A DNA stretch of 7,105 nt, taken from the NCBI GenBank assembly GCA_938018155.1, contig CALIIG010000108.1, forward strand, positions 1 to 7,105, read 5' to 3'. Each line of letters starts with the position of its first letter. The first letter of the stretch is position 1. Below, in pieces: positions 1 through 5,589 of this stretch. The position numbers and the translations under genes were made by a program. This DNA is from an uncultured Prevotella sp. GTDB lineage: Bacteria; Bacteroidota; Bacteroidia; Bacteroidales; Bacteroidaceae. The notes beneath the pieces are model-generated. The model did no database searches, had not been told where the DNA came from, and saw nothing but the letters and a program-made list of their open reading frames with translations.

Positions 1-158
1 AAATTGAATGCCCAGCGATTCATATCCTTATAGAAGTCATCGAGGTATGGATTATTGTCTACCGGCTCGAAGCGTGGCGTCCATCCGTATCGCTGTGCAA
101 GCATTTTTGTAAGCGTAGTCTTGCCGCTTCCTATGTTTCCTGCTATGGCTATATGCAT
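1..158 (-). CDS. Deoxynucleoside kinase, second paralog (3' part outside window)
   Basis: This is the first 52 residues of a second deoxynucleoside kinase, read leftward from the ATG at 158 and cut by the window edge. The family transfers the ATP gamma-phosphate to the 5'-hydroxyl of salvaged deoxynucleosides in the cytoplasm. Visible are the P-loop GNIGSGKTT (residues 7-15), the glutamate of the EPV motif (E31), which is the usual catalytic base, and the segment [11 protein letters not shown] (36-46). By hand alignment, 38 of the 52 residues match the kinase encoded just upstream, so the two genes are a tandem duplication. The start lies inside the end of that gene with a 10-base overlap (149-158), which suggests translational coupling. 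Tandem kinase genes in Lactobacillus make a heterodimeric dAK/dGK, so a heterodimer is possible here. Substrate choice cannot be read from this fragment. Confidence 0.92.
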   Translation of the reverse strand, partial: MHIAIAGNIGSGKTTLTKMLAQRYGWTPRFEPVDNNPYLDDFYKDMNRWAFN

Positions 159-790
159 AATGTATTGTCGTTTTTATGTTCTATTTCATTCAGAGATTTG
201 TCAATTTGCTTGATAACCGAAGCGAAATACTCACGGTTATGCAGGAAGTCGATGTTGTCAACCTCTATCGTCAGCGTTTTTCCGTCATACTGGTTTTGTA
301 TGAAATCGTCGTACCGCTGATTGAGATTACGCAGATAATCCAGCTGCATATTCTGCTCATAATCCCGTCCGCGCCGATGAATGTTTTCCACAAGATGGGG
401 CACCGACGCCTTAAGGTAAACCATCAGGTCGGGTTTTCGAAGCACCAGCATCATTGAACGGAAAAGTCCCATGTATGTATCGAAGTCGCGATCGCTCATG
501 TTTCCCATGTCGTGATTGTTGGCAGTGAATATGAATACGCCTTCAAAGATGGAGCGATCCTGTATGATAGTTTCCCGCGATTTCTCAATTTCGAGGAGGT
601 CACGGAAGCGTTCTTTGAGGAAGAAAGTTTCCAGATTGAGCGACCACCGCTTCATATCCTTATAGTAATCGTCAAGGTAAGGATTGGCCTGTACGCTTTC
701 CAGGCGCGGCGTCCACCCGTAATGTTTGACGAGCATATGGGTTAGCGTAGTCTTTCCACTGCCGATATTTCCGGCTATGACAATATACAT
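149..790 (-). CDS. Deoxynucleoside kinase (dNK family), complete
   Basis: This 213-residue cytoplasmic kinase of the dNK/dGK family phosphorylates deoxynucleosides for dNTP salvage. Motifs in order are the P-loop GNIGSGKTT (7-15), the probable catalytic base E31 in ESV, DRS (78-80), which helps position the substrate hydroxyl and magnesium, and the arginine-rich lid RRGRDYEQ (139-146). The length is normal for bacterial members. I chose the ATG at 790 because it places the P-loop seven residues in, as in the paralog downstream. An in-frame ATG at 862 would add 24 unconserved, charged residues. The short sequence upstream is purine-rich (AGACAAGAGACT), with no strong Shine-Dalgarno site. The gene sits 94 bases after the TTD14-like gene with no visible promoter in the gap, so it is probably in the same transcript. 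Residue 54 is Glu where family members usually carry the base-reading Gln. The substrate is uncertain. Confidence 0.93.
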   Translation of the reverse strand: MYIVIAGNIGSGKTTLTHMLVKHYGWTPRLESVQANPYLDDYYKDMKRWSLNLETFFLKERFRDLLEIEKSRETIIQDRSIFEGVFIFTANNHDMGNMSDRDFDTYMGLFRSMMLVLRKPDLMVYLKASVPHLVENIHRRGRDYEQNMQLDYLRNLNQRYDDFIQNQYDGKTLTIEVDNIDFLHNREYFASVIKQIDKSLNEIEHKNDNTLCI

Positions 791-884
791 AGTCTCTTGT
801 CTTTCTTTATCTTTGTCAGCCCGTAGCCTTTCGCGCCCAGACGCCTGCGACGGCACCGGCATGCAATGTCGGGGGCATGCGGCC

Positions 885-1973
885 CTATTTGCGCAGGGCT
901 AAGTTGTAGTTATAGTAATTCTTGTTACCGGTGATGTCTTCAATCACCTTTATAAAAGGTGGGAAGTTAACGTCTTCGGTATCGGTGATACCTTTGGTTT
1001 CAAGAATAACGAGCCCCTTAAGTCGCCCGAGATAGGTATCCAATTCAAAGTACTGGCCTTCCCAGATAAAACTGCGTCGCTGTTTGTGTATGGGGTGACG
1101 ATAGGGGTCGGCCTGCGCCAGGAGCGACTCATACAGCGCATTGCTCACCTGCCTTTCGGTCTCAATTTCATGGTCGGTGCCCACACGCTTCTTGGTTGTA
1201 TGTACATTAACCGTCTTCCCGCCTTTCCAACGACGGCGGCGTAAGCGCACTTCGTAGTCGGGATCAGCCACAAGATAGGTCTGGATGATGTCACTCTCTA
1301 TTACATTTGGTATGTCATTCGACGTCACGCGCACAATGTATTTGCGCTCCTCGGTGATGGGGAGGGGCAGTTCGAGCACCGCCGAAATCTCTTTAAGCAC
1401 ACGGTTTATCTTCGTGTCGAAGTTGTCATGGTTGTTGATTACGCGCAGATGGGGGTGCCCGGTCCATGCCTGAATAACCTTCCGGTCGAGCAAACGGGCT
1501 CGCTCTATGCCTTCGGTGCGCACCTCATTACTTGTAGTATTGTAGTACTGTTCGGCACCGTCGGCGGCCGATACCAGGTGCAGCACGGCGTCATAACGGT
1601 CGCGAAGCTGCTGCGTTGTGACGTTACACAAGCCCGTTATCTTCTCCCACATCTCGGCCGGAAGATATGCAGAGATATCCAGCGCGCCGCGGTCGCAGAT
1701 GATGACCACCGGCCCGTCGATGGTTTTAGCCATGCGTGTGAAGTCGTCTTCAAGTGCAAGCTGTACCTCTAATGTCGATTTCTCACCCTCGTAAAACCAG
1801 TTCTGGTTCTTCGTCAGGTAGTCCATGCCGGCCTGTAAGAATATAGTGGGTACCTCAGGGATAGTAAAAACCTTATATCCGCGGCTTGAAAAGTGCTCGA
1901 TAACCTTAACCAGGGCCGTGGTTTTACCGGCACAGGGACCGCCGGTGAGAACTATTTTCTTAATATCTTTCAT
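885..1973 (-). CDS. TTD14-like protein: AAA_28 P-loop NTPase fused to CYTH-like domain
   Basis: This 362-residue two-domain protein has no known bacterial function. The N-terminal part (about 5-200) is a P-loop NTPase of the NadR/Ttd14 type. It has Walker A GGPCAGKT (11-18), a conserved-looking glutamate in IPEVP (E40), and a Walker B-like VVIICDRG (89-96). The C-terminal part (about 207-362) resembles a CYTH/triphosphate-tunnel domain. It shows EERKYIV (208-214), QTYL (231-234), a basic strand RLRRRR (243-248), TKKRVG (260-265), EIETERQV (269-276), and ELDTYLG (310-316) followed by ETKG (325-328). Charged residues alternate as expected for a tunnel that binds phosphate chains. The same domain order occurs in eukaryotic TTD14, which binds GTP and phosphatidic acid. 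I infer a nucleotide- or phosphate-sensing role. It has its own promoter and is first in the unit with two deoxynucleoside kinases. No signal peptide or membrane segment is seen, so it is probably cytoplasmic. Confidence 0.85.
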   Translation of the reverse strand: MKDIKKIVLTGGPCAGKTTALVKVIEHFSSRGYKVFTIPEVPTIFLQAGMDYLTKNQNWFYEGEKSTLEVQLALEDDFTRMAKTIDGPVVIICDRGALDISAYLPAEMWEKITGLCNVTTQQLRDRYDAVLHLVSAADGAEQYYNTTSNEVRTEGIERARLLDRKVIQAWTGHPHLRVINNHDNFDTKINRVLKEISAVLELPLPITEERKYIVRVTSNDIPNVIESDIIQTYLVADPDYEVRLRRRRWKGGKTVNVHTTKKRVGTDHEIETERQVSNALYESLLAQADPYRHPIHKQRRSFIWEGQYFELDTYLGRLKGLVILETKGITDTEDVNFPPFIKVIEDITGNKNYYNYNLALRK

Positions 1974-2009
1974 CTGTTGGCTGAGTTCGGCTCAGGATGA
2001 TTATATGGG

Positions 2010-2040
2010 CAAAGTTAAGTAAAAACAGGCAGTTTTCAAA
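2010..2040 (-). promoter_or_regulatory. Promoter of the TTD14-like/kinase unit
   Basis: Read leftward, TTTG (2037-2040) is followed by exactly 19 bases and then TAACTTTG (2010-2017). This fits the Bacteroidota housekeeping promoter TTTG-N19/20-TAnnTTTG with no mismatch. Transcription should start near 2003, giving a leader of about 30 bases before the ATG at 1973. No other good promoter is seen before the two kinase genes. Confidence 0.8.
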
Positions 2041-2125
2041 ACAATTGCCCTTAATTTCTTGTTTGTCTGCAGTTTGTCTGCCTGCTTGCTGCAGCCCGTT
2101 GCCACTGTCGGACGGAGGGTTGTGT

Positions 2126-2140
2126 GCCGGTGTTACCGGC
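2126..2140 (-). other. Hairpin spanning the thioesterase stop codon
   Basis: GCCGGT and ACCGGC form a perfect 6-base-pair stem with a 3-base loop. The TAA stop of the leftward thioesterase gene (2133-2135) lies in the loop and the first base pair. No T-run follows on either strand, so it is not a standard intrinsic terminator. It may act as a 3'-end stabiliser. Just beyond it (2061-2081) the decamer GTTTGTCTGC occurs twice, 11 bases apart. Confidence 0.5.
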
Positions 2141-2576
2141 CCTCTGAAAGCGAACGTCCCTCGAAACGTTCAATAGCTTTACGCCACTCGGGCTTGAAGG
2201 GCACGGCCATGTTTCGCTCCACGTCGAACGGTACCATAATGGTGCGCCCTATACACTTCACTTCATGCGTCCGCGCATCGATGAGACGCTGCTGGAAAAC
2301 AAAACTTTTGTTGCCTATTTTAGTAATGGCTGTCTGCACTTCGTCTTCGTCAGTGGTGTGCACCTGCGACAGAAAGTCGGCATCAATATGCACTACGACA
2401 ATGGCGTGTCTTTCTGTAAGCGCAGGGCATACGTCCTGAAAATAGTGAAACTTAGCCGTATCGTAGTATTGAAAATAAATGCTGTTGTTGACATGTCCGA
2501 ACTGATCGCCGTCGATAAAGCGAAGTTGCATGGGCATGGTATGGTGGTATTCTACATCTTCAAATGGTACGTTCAT
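2133..2576 (-). CDS. Acyl-CoA thioesterase, hotdog fold (4HBT/YbgC-like)
   Basis: This is a 147-residue single hotdog-domain protein of the 4HBT/YbgC/FadM group, cytoplasmic enzymes that hydrolyse acyl-CoA or acyl-ACP thioesters. The signature is DGDQFGHVNN (22-31) followed by IYFQYYDTAKFHYF. D24 aligns with the catalytic Asp that precedes PAG in the Pseudomonas 4-hydroxybenzoyl-CoA thioesterase. The central strand VVVHIDADFLSQV (60-72) and the later KSFVFQQRLID (90-100) also fit the fold. The natural substrate cannot be told. I chose the ATG at 2576 because the frame's earlier ATG at 2675 would lie upstream of the promoter at 2604-2611 and overlap the start of the divergent gene, adding 33 unconserved residues. 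It is separated by 159 bases, including a promoter, from the leftward unit that follows, so it is probably its own transcript. Confidence 0.88.
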   Translation of the reverse strand: MNVPFEDVEYHHTMPMQLRFIDGDQFGHVNNSIYFQYYDTAKFHYFQDVCPALTERHAIVVVHIDADFLSQVHTTDEDEVQTAITKIGNKSFVFQQRLIDARTHEVKCIGRTIMVPFDVERNMAVPFKPEWRKAIERFEGRSLSEGR

Positions 2577-2603
2577 AACGTAATGTCTTAATAATTTGTC
2601 GTG

Positions 2604-2611
2604 CAAAGATA
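2604..2611 (-). promoter_or_regulatory. -7 element of the thioesterase promoter
   Basis: Read leftward, TATCTTTG matches the Bacteroidota -7 consensus TAnnTTTG exactly. The sequence 19-20 bases upstream is only TATA/TTAT, so the -33 element is weak. Transcription would start near 2598, leaving about 21 bases before the ATG at 2576. This supports that start. It is interleaved with the promoter of the divergent hydrolase. Confidence 0.55.
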
Positions 2612-2632
2612 CTGATTTAAGCCAACAATGTA

Positions 2633-2640
2633 TAATTTTG
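2633..2640 (+). promoter_or_regulatory. -7 element of the exported hydrolase promoter
   Basis: TAATTTTG matches TAnnTTTG exactly and lies 23 bases before the ATG at 2664, giving a leader of roughly 17 bases ending in A-rich sequence. The -33 region is poor, with only ACTG about 18 bases upstream. It faces the opposite way to the thioesterase promoter, and the two -7 boxes are 21 bases apart, so one protein could control both. Confidence 0.5.
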
Positions 2641-2663
2641 TAATAGACAATAAAATATAACTT

Positions 2664-3476
2664 ATGTTTAAACAAATCATTTTTTCACTGTCCTTGCTGC
2701 TGTCGGCTCCGTTCGCGGCGTCGGCACAGGTACATTATAAGCAGGTAGAGAACATTCCCTACGTGGCTTCCGGCGATACGTCGGCGTACAGACGCGAGCG
2801 TTGCAAGCTCGATATTTATTATCCCGCAGGTACCCGCTGTCCCTTCAAAACCGTGGTATGGTTTCACGGCGGCGGGCTGGAGGCGGGCCATAAAGAGCTT
2901 CCTGCCGAGTTCAGGGCGAAAGGATTTGCCGTTGTCGGCGTCAATTACCGCTTGTCTCCACGGGCTAAGAATCCCGAATATACGTACGATGCGGCCGCGG
3001 CCGTAGCATGGGTTTACAGGCATATTGCTGAGTATGGTGGTTCGCCCTCCGAGGTTTTTGTGTCGGGACACTCGGCCGGAGGCTACCTCACGCTGATGTT
3101 GTGCCTTGACAAGTCTTACCTTGCGAGCTATGGCGTAGATGCTGATTCGATTGCCGCTTACCTGCCCATCGGCGGGCAGACAGCCACGCACTTTACCATT
3201 CGCAAGGAGCGTCACATCTCTTATACTACGCCACTGGTTGACCGTTATGCGCCGCTGAACAACGTTCGCAAGTTTAAGACACGCCTCGTGCTGATGACGG
3301 GCGACCGCCATCTGGAGCTGATGGCACGCTATGAAGAGAATTTTTACCTTAAGGCTGTGCTTGAGGGTATAGGCAATGCTACTGTACCTCTGTACGAAAT
3401 GCAGGGGTTCGGGCATGTCGGTTCTGTGGTTCCTGCACGCCTGCTGGTTGCGCGGATAATAAAAGATTTACCTTAA
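2664..3476 (+). CDS. Exported alpha/beta-hydrolase, HSL-like esterase
   Basis: This 270-residue secreted or periplasmic esterase/lipase is of the alpha/beta-hydrolase fold-3 (hormone-sensitive lipase-like) type. Residues 1-21 are a signal peptide (MFKQ, hydrophobic LSLLLSAPFA, cleavage after ASA). There is no lipobox cysteine. The mature part carries the oxyanion-hole motif HGGG (68-71), NYRLSP (94-99), and the nucleophile elbow GHSAGG (135-140) with Ser137. Probable Asp214 in TGDRH and His251 in GFGH complete the triad. All catalytic parts are present, so it should be active. It probably acts on a short acyl ester or a carbohydrate ester, but the substrate is unknown. It is transcribed divergently from the thioesterase and converges on murF, so it is likely monocistronic. 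A strong hairpin begins inside its last codons. Confidence 0.9.
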   Translation: MFKQIIFSLSLLLSAPFAASAQVHYKQVENIPYVASGDTSAYRRERCKLDIYYPAGTRCPFKTVVWFHGGGLEAGHKELPAEFRAKGFAVVGVNYRLSPRAKNPEYTYDAAAAVAWVYRHIAEYGGSPSEVFVSGHSAGGYLTLMLCLDKSYLASYGVDADSIAAYLPIGGQTATHFTIRKERHISYTTPLVDRYAPLNNVRKFKTRLVLMTGDRHLELMARYEENFYLKAVLEGIGNATVPLYEMQGFGHVGSVVPARLLVARIIKDLP

Positions 3477-3500
3477 GCTCCGTCATTCAGGGGCTTAAGG
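3471..3500. other. Long hairpin overlapping the hydrolase stop codon
   Basis: CCTTAAGCTCC (3471-3481) pairs with GGGGCTTAAGG (3490-3500) over 11 base pairs with one G-T wobble and an 8-base loop. The TAA stop (3474-3476) is inside the left arm. There is no T-run on the rightward side. On the leftward strand it is followed by a T-rich stretch (TAAATCTTTTATT), so it may stop transcripts arriving from murF. Confidence 0.55.
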
Positions 3501-3522
3501 ATAAGGCTTTACGGCTTATTGC

Positions 3523-3557
3523 AGGGGAAATTACATCATAGTAGTTTCCCCTTTCTT
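3523..3557 (+). terminator. Intrinsic terminator after the hydrolase
   Basis: AGGGGAAATTAC (3523-3534) pairs with GTAGTTTCCCCT (3541-3552) over 12 base pairs with one wobble and a 6-base loop ATCATA. It is followed by TTCTT. The GC-rich foot, tight loop and short T-rich tail fit a rho-independent terminator 46 bases after the hydrolase stop. Confidence 0.7.
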
Positions 3558-3575
3558 GCGTCAGACTGATAGTGT

Positions 3576-3607
3576 GACGGCCGTCAGCAGCATTGCCGAC
3601 GGCCGTC
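3576..3607. repeat. Two identical 10-base palindromes, 22 bases apart centre to centre
   Basis: GACGGCCGTC occurs at 3576-3585 and 3598-3607. Each copy is a perfect palindrome. The two copies can also pair with each other as a 10-base-pair stem around a 12-base loop, with two further GC pairs (GC...GC) inside after one mismatch. The spacing of about two helical turns would suit a dimer-binding site. The position between convergent genes fits a structural or 3'-end element better than a promoter operator. Confidence 0.6.
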
Positions 3608-3616
3608 GAACGATGA

Positions 3617-3633
3617 CCTTTATAGTATAAAGG
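3617..3633. other. Small perfect hairpin in the convergent intergenic region
   Basis: CCTTTAT (3617-3623) and ATAAAGG (3627-3633) form a 7-base-pair stem around the 3-base loop AGT. No T-run follows on the + strand. It lies between the tandem palindromes and the imperfect hairpin at 3656-3693. Its function is unknown. Confidence 0.4.
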
Positions 3634-3655
3634 GGTTAACGGGTCTGTACTATGA

Positions 3656-3693
3656 CGGGAGCAAAAGGATGTAAGGCTGTCCCCTTGCCCCCG
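3656..3693 (+). other. Imperfect GC-rich hairpin with T-rich tail, possible second terminator
   Basis: Bases 3656-3669 (CGGGAGCAAAAGGA) pair with 3680-3693 (TCCCCTTGCCCCCG) with three mismatches and a 10-base loop. TATTTTATG follows on the + strand. It could act as a backup terminator for rightward transcripts, protecting murF from antisense read-through. Confidence 0.3.
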
Positions 3694-3725
3694 TATTTTA
3701 TGTGTAATGCCCTTATAAACGTGTG

Positions 3726-5090
3726 TTATAACAGCTCAGGAAGTTCGAAAAGACGAATGCCGTTTGATCCTTTAATCAGAATATAGTGGCCGCGTGGCTT
3801 TTGTTCGCGTATGGCGTTTTTTACCTCTTCTACATCACGAAACTTGCGGAAGTTGCATCGGGTTTTCATAAATTCGTCACCCACAAGCCATACATCGTCC
3901 AACCCTGCTGTTGCCAGGCTGTCAACTATCTTCTGGTGTTCTTCACCGCTAACGGTACCCAGCTCGCGCATGTCGCCCAAAATGGCCATTCTGGGCCGGG
4001 CTACACTGATGTGGGTAAAGTTGTTAATGGCGGCCGTCATGCTCGTGGGGTTGGCGTTATATGCGTCTACGATAAGCCAGTTGTCGGCAGTGGTGGTGAG
4101 CTGTGAGCGGTTATTGGCGGGTGTATAATGCTCTAAAGCGTGGCAAATTTGGGCGGGTGTAACGCCAAAATGCAGGCCTGCGGTGATGGCTGCCAGTATG
4201 TTATCGAGGTTATAGGTGCCGATAAGGTGGCTTTGTACCTGCATCATCGTGCCGTTGTTACTTGCATCGGCATTGTCTTTGAGGTCGTTATCGGCCTGCA
4301 GCTTAAGGGTAAGTGTGTCGGCATTCCACTCTATTCGCAGGAACGGGTCGGCACTAACTACGTGCCCCCACACGTTAGCCTGTTTGTCTTGCCCGTAGCT
4401 TACAATTCGGGCAAGCTCGCGCTGGCGTGCCATTTCAACCAGATAGCTGTTGCTTGTGTTGAGGAAAGTGAGCGCGTTGTGAGCCTTCAGGAAGTCGTAT
4501 AACTCGCCTTTTGTGCGCATTACACCCTCAAACGACCCGAACCCTTGCAGGTGGGCGCGTCCCACATTCGTAATAAGGCCACAGGTAGGCTCGGCATATT
4601 CCACGAGTTTTTTGATGTCGCCCGGGTGCGATGCTCCCATCTCGATGACGGCTATCTGATGCTCGGGACGCAGTTGTAACAGCGTTTTCGGCACACCAAT
4701 ATCGTTGTTAAAGTTGCCTTCGGTGTGCATAACGTTATACTTTTCGGCCAGTACGGCCGACAGAAGCTCCTTGGTAGTAGTTTTCCCGTTGGTGCCGGTG
4801 ATGCCTATTACCGGGATATTGAACTGCCGGCGGTGCTCACGTGCCAGCTCTTTATACGTGGTAAGGCAGTCGTTAACCAGAATCATGTGCGGGTCGTCGG
4901 CCTTGTAATATTCGGGTTCGTCAACAATAACATAGCTGCATCCCTTTTCTAAGGCAGCAGCAGCAAACTTGTTTCCGTCGAACGAAGTACCCTTTAGGGC
5001 TATGAAAATGCTGCCAGGGGGGCATTCGCGACTGTCTGTTGTAACCACGGGATGGCTTTTATACAGCTCGTATAACGCTTTAATATCCAT
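3726..5090 (-). CDS. murF: UDP-N-acetylmuramoyl-tripeptide--D-Ala-D-Ala ligase MurF
   Basis: This 454-residue cytoplasmic Mur ligase adds D-Ala-D-Ala to UDP-MurNAc-tripeptide with ATP, the last cytoplasmic step of peptidoglycan precursor synthesis. The N-terminal domain carries DSRECPPGSIFIALKG (19-34), the UDP-substrate part. The central ATPase domain has GITGTNGKTTTKEL (96-109), NFNNDIGVP (126-134), IEMGA (149-153), NVGRAHLQGFGS (175-186) and a lysine in RTKGE (K194), which matches the carbamylated Lys of the family. The C-terminal domain shows DAYNANPTS (342-350), LGDMRELG (371-378) and KGSNGIRLFEL (440-450). The length is normal. A hydrophilic, Asn/Asp-rich stretch (266-281) looks like a lineage-specific loop. 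The DAYNANP and GDMRELG motifs favour MurF over MurE or MurC. It stands apart from other wall genes here and has its own promoter. Confidence 0.97.
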   Translation of the reverse strand: MDIKALYELYKSHPVVTTDSRECPPGSIFIALKGTSFDGNKFAAAALEKGCSYVIVDEPEYYKADDPHMILVNDCLTTYKELAREHRRQFNIPVIGITGTNGKTTTKELLSAVLAEKYNVMHTEGNFNNDIGVPKTLLQLRPEHQIAVIEMGASHPGDIKKLVEYAEPTCGLITNVGRAHLQGFGSFEGVMRTKGELYDFLKAHNALTFLNTSNSYLVEMARQRELARIVSYGQDKQANVWGHVVSADPFLRIEWNADTLTLKLQADNDLKDNADASNNGTMMQVQSHLIGTYNLDNILAAITAGLHFGVTPAQICHALEHYTPANNRSQLTTTADNWLIVDAYNANPTSMTAAINNFTHISVARPRMAILGDMRELGTVSGEEHQKIVDSLATAGLDDVWLVGDEFMKTRCNFRKFRDVEEVKNAIREQKPRGHYILIKGSNGIRLFELPELL

Positions 5091-5124
5091 GATAAATAAG
5101 AATTTTAGCTTTTGTTATTGCATA

Positions 5125-5132
5125 CAAAAATA
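5125..5132 (-). promoter_or_regulatory. -7 element of the murF promoter
   Basis: Read leftward, TATTTTTG matches TAnnTTTG and lies 34 bases before the murF ATG, implying a leader of roughly 28 bases. The -33 match is weak (CTG-containing sequence about 20 bases upstream). Confidence 0.5.
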
Positions 5133-5212
5133 CATAATTATGGCAAATAGAGCAGGGCGTATATATATTATTTATGTTCTTTTAAAACACATATCGGCTG
5201 GTGGCTGTGGCA

Positions 5213-5278
5213 TGATGTATGGGCGATGGTGGTGAGAGAGGGTTGTCAGAACTGCCGGTTCTCATACATTATACATCA
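5213..5278. repeat. Nested inverted repeats upstream of the folP promoter
   Basis: TGATGTAT (5213-5220) is the inverse complement of ATACATCA (5271-5278). The overlapping ATGTATG (5215-5221) can instead pair with CATACAT (5263-5269). Inside sits a small perfect hairpin, AGAAC-TGCCG-GTTCT (5248-5262). The array ends six bases before the -33 box of the folP promoter, where a regulator could bind. It could also mark the 3' end of an unseen small RNA. Confidence 0.4.
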
Positions 5279-5283
5279 GTTCG

Positions 5284-5315
5284 TTTGTATCTTTCCTCAA
5301 AAAGGAATATCTTTG
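5284..5315 (+). promoter_or_regulatory. Strong Bacteroidota-type promoter facing folP
   Basis: TTTG (5284-5287), 20 bases, then TATCTTTG (5308-5315) matches the consensus at every fixed position. Transcription should begin near 5321, about 270 bases before the folP ATG. No equally good promoter is found closer to folP. It therefore either drives folP with a long leader or makes a separate small RNA. Confidence 0.75.
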
Positions 5316-5421
5316 CATGGTGAAGAGTTCGCTGCGAAAAGTTCGCAATGGTTGATTTGTTCAATGATATGAGCAGATGACAAAAGCCTGTAATCGGTAC
5401 AATTTAACCCTATACGTGTTG

Positions 5422-5433
5422 GCTGTATACAGC
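5422..5433. repeat. 12-base perfect palindrome in the folP leader
   Basis: GCTGTATACAGC is a perfect palindrome about 100 bases downstream of the predicted start site. It could be an operator half-site pair acting as a roadblock, or part of leader RNA structure. Confidence 0.4.
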
Positions 5434-5589
5434 AGTTGCCGTGTAAATATTTGTGCAAGGTAGCAGGTTAAACCTTTTGACAGATGGTAACTCTGGTGCA
5501 GGGCAGACGGGTTAAATATGCAGAAGGATATATATTGGTATGTGAATTTAAAACCAGAATAGGAATAAGACCGGTTGATAACGCTAAAA

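Larger units (their letters stand above)
5091..5589. other. Gene-free divergent region between murF and folP
   Basis: These 499 bases hold no convincing coding sequence on either strand. The left end carries the murF promoter (5125-5132) and then AT-rich sequence (5150-5195). The middle has nested inverted repeats (5213-5278). A strong rightward promoter at 5284-5315 is followed by about 270 bases of probable folP leader. In that leader GCGAA-AAG-TTCGC (5334-5346) is a small stem-loop, GCTGTATACAGC (5422-5433) is a perfect palindrome, and ATTTAACCC (5402-5410) can pair with GGGTTAAAT (5509-5517). Frames open here have no Bacteroidota-like start context and no recognisable protein. I do not recognise a known riboswitch class. 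Confidence 0.6.

Noticed and set aside
791..862. 24-residue N-terminal extension of the complete kinase from an ATG at 862
   Set aside because: The residues are charged and unconserved, and the paralog starts exactly where the ATG at 790 does, seven residues before the P-loop.
849..885. GCATGC-containing hairpin between the TTD14-like gene and the kinase as a terminator
   Set aside because: The stem has a bulge, and no T-run follows on either strand. The genes probably share a transcript.
2577..2675. 33-residue N-terminal extension of the thioesterase from an ATG at 2675
   Set aside because: It would start upstream of the gene's own -7 box and overlap the divergent hydrolase start. The hotdog domain is complete without it.
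2685..3416. 243-residue leftward open frame inside the hydrolase gene
   Set aside because: It is the antisense shadow of a clear esterase with a full catalytic triad. Its translation shows no domain and is rich in Arg and His, as such shadows often are.
5317..5355. 12-codon ORF (MVKSSLRKVRNG) as a leader peptide for folP
   Set aside because: Its ATG lies at or before the predicted transcription start, leaving no room for ribosome binding.
5575..5589. TTG start for folP
   Set aside because: It adds five residues with no family support. The ATG at 5590 has an A-rich upstream context and a normal N-terminus.
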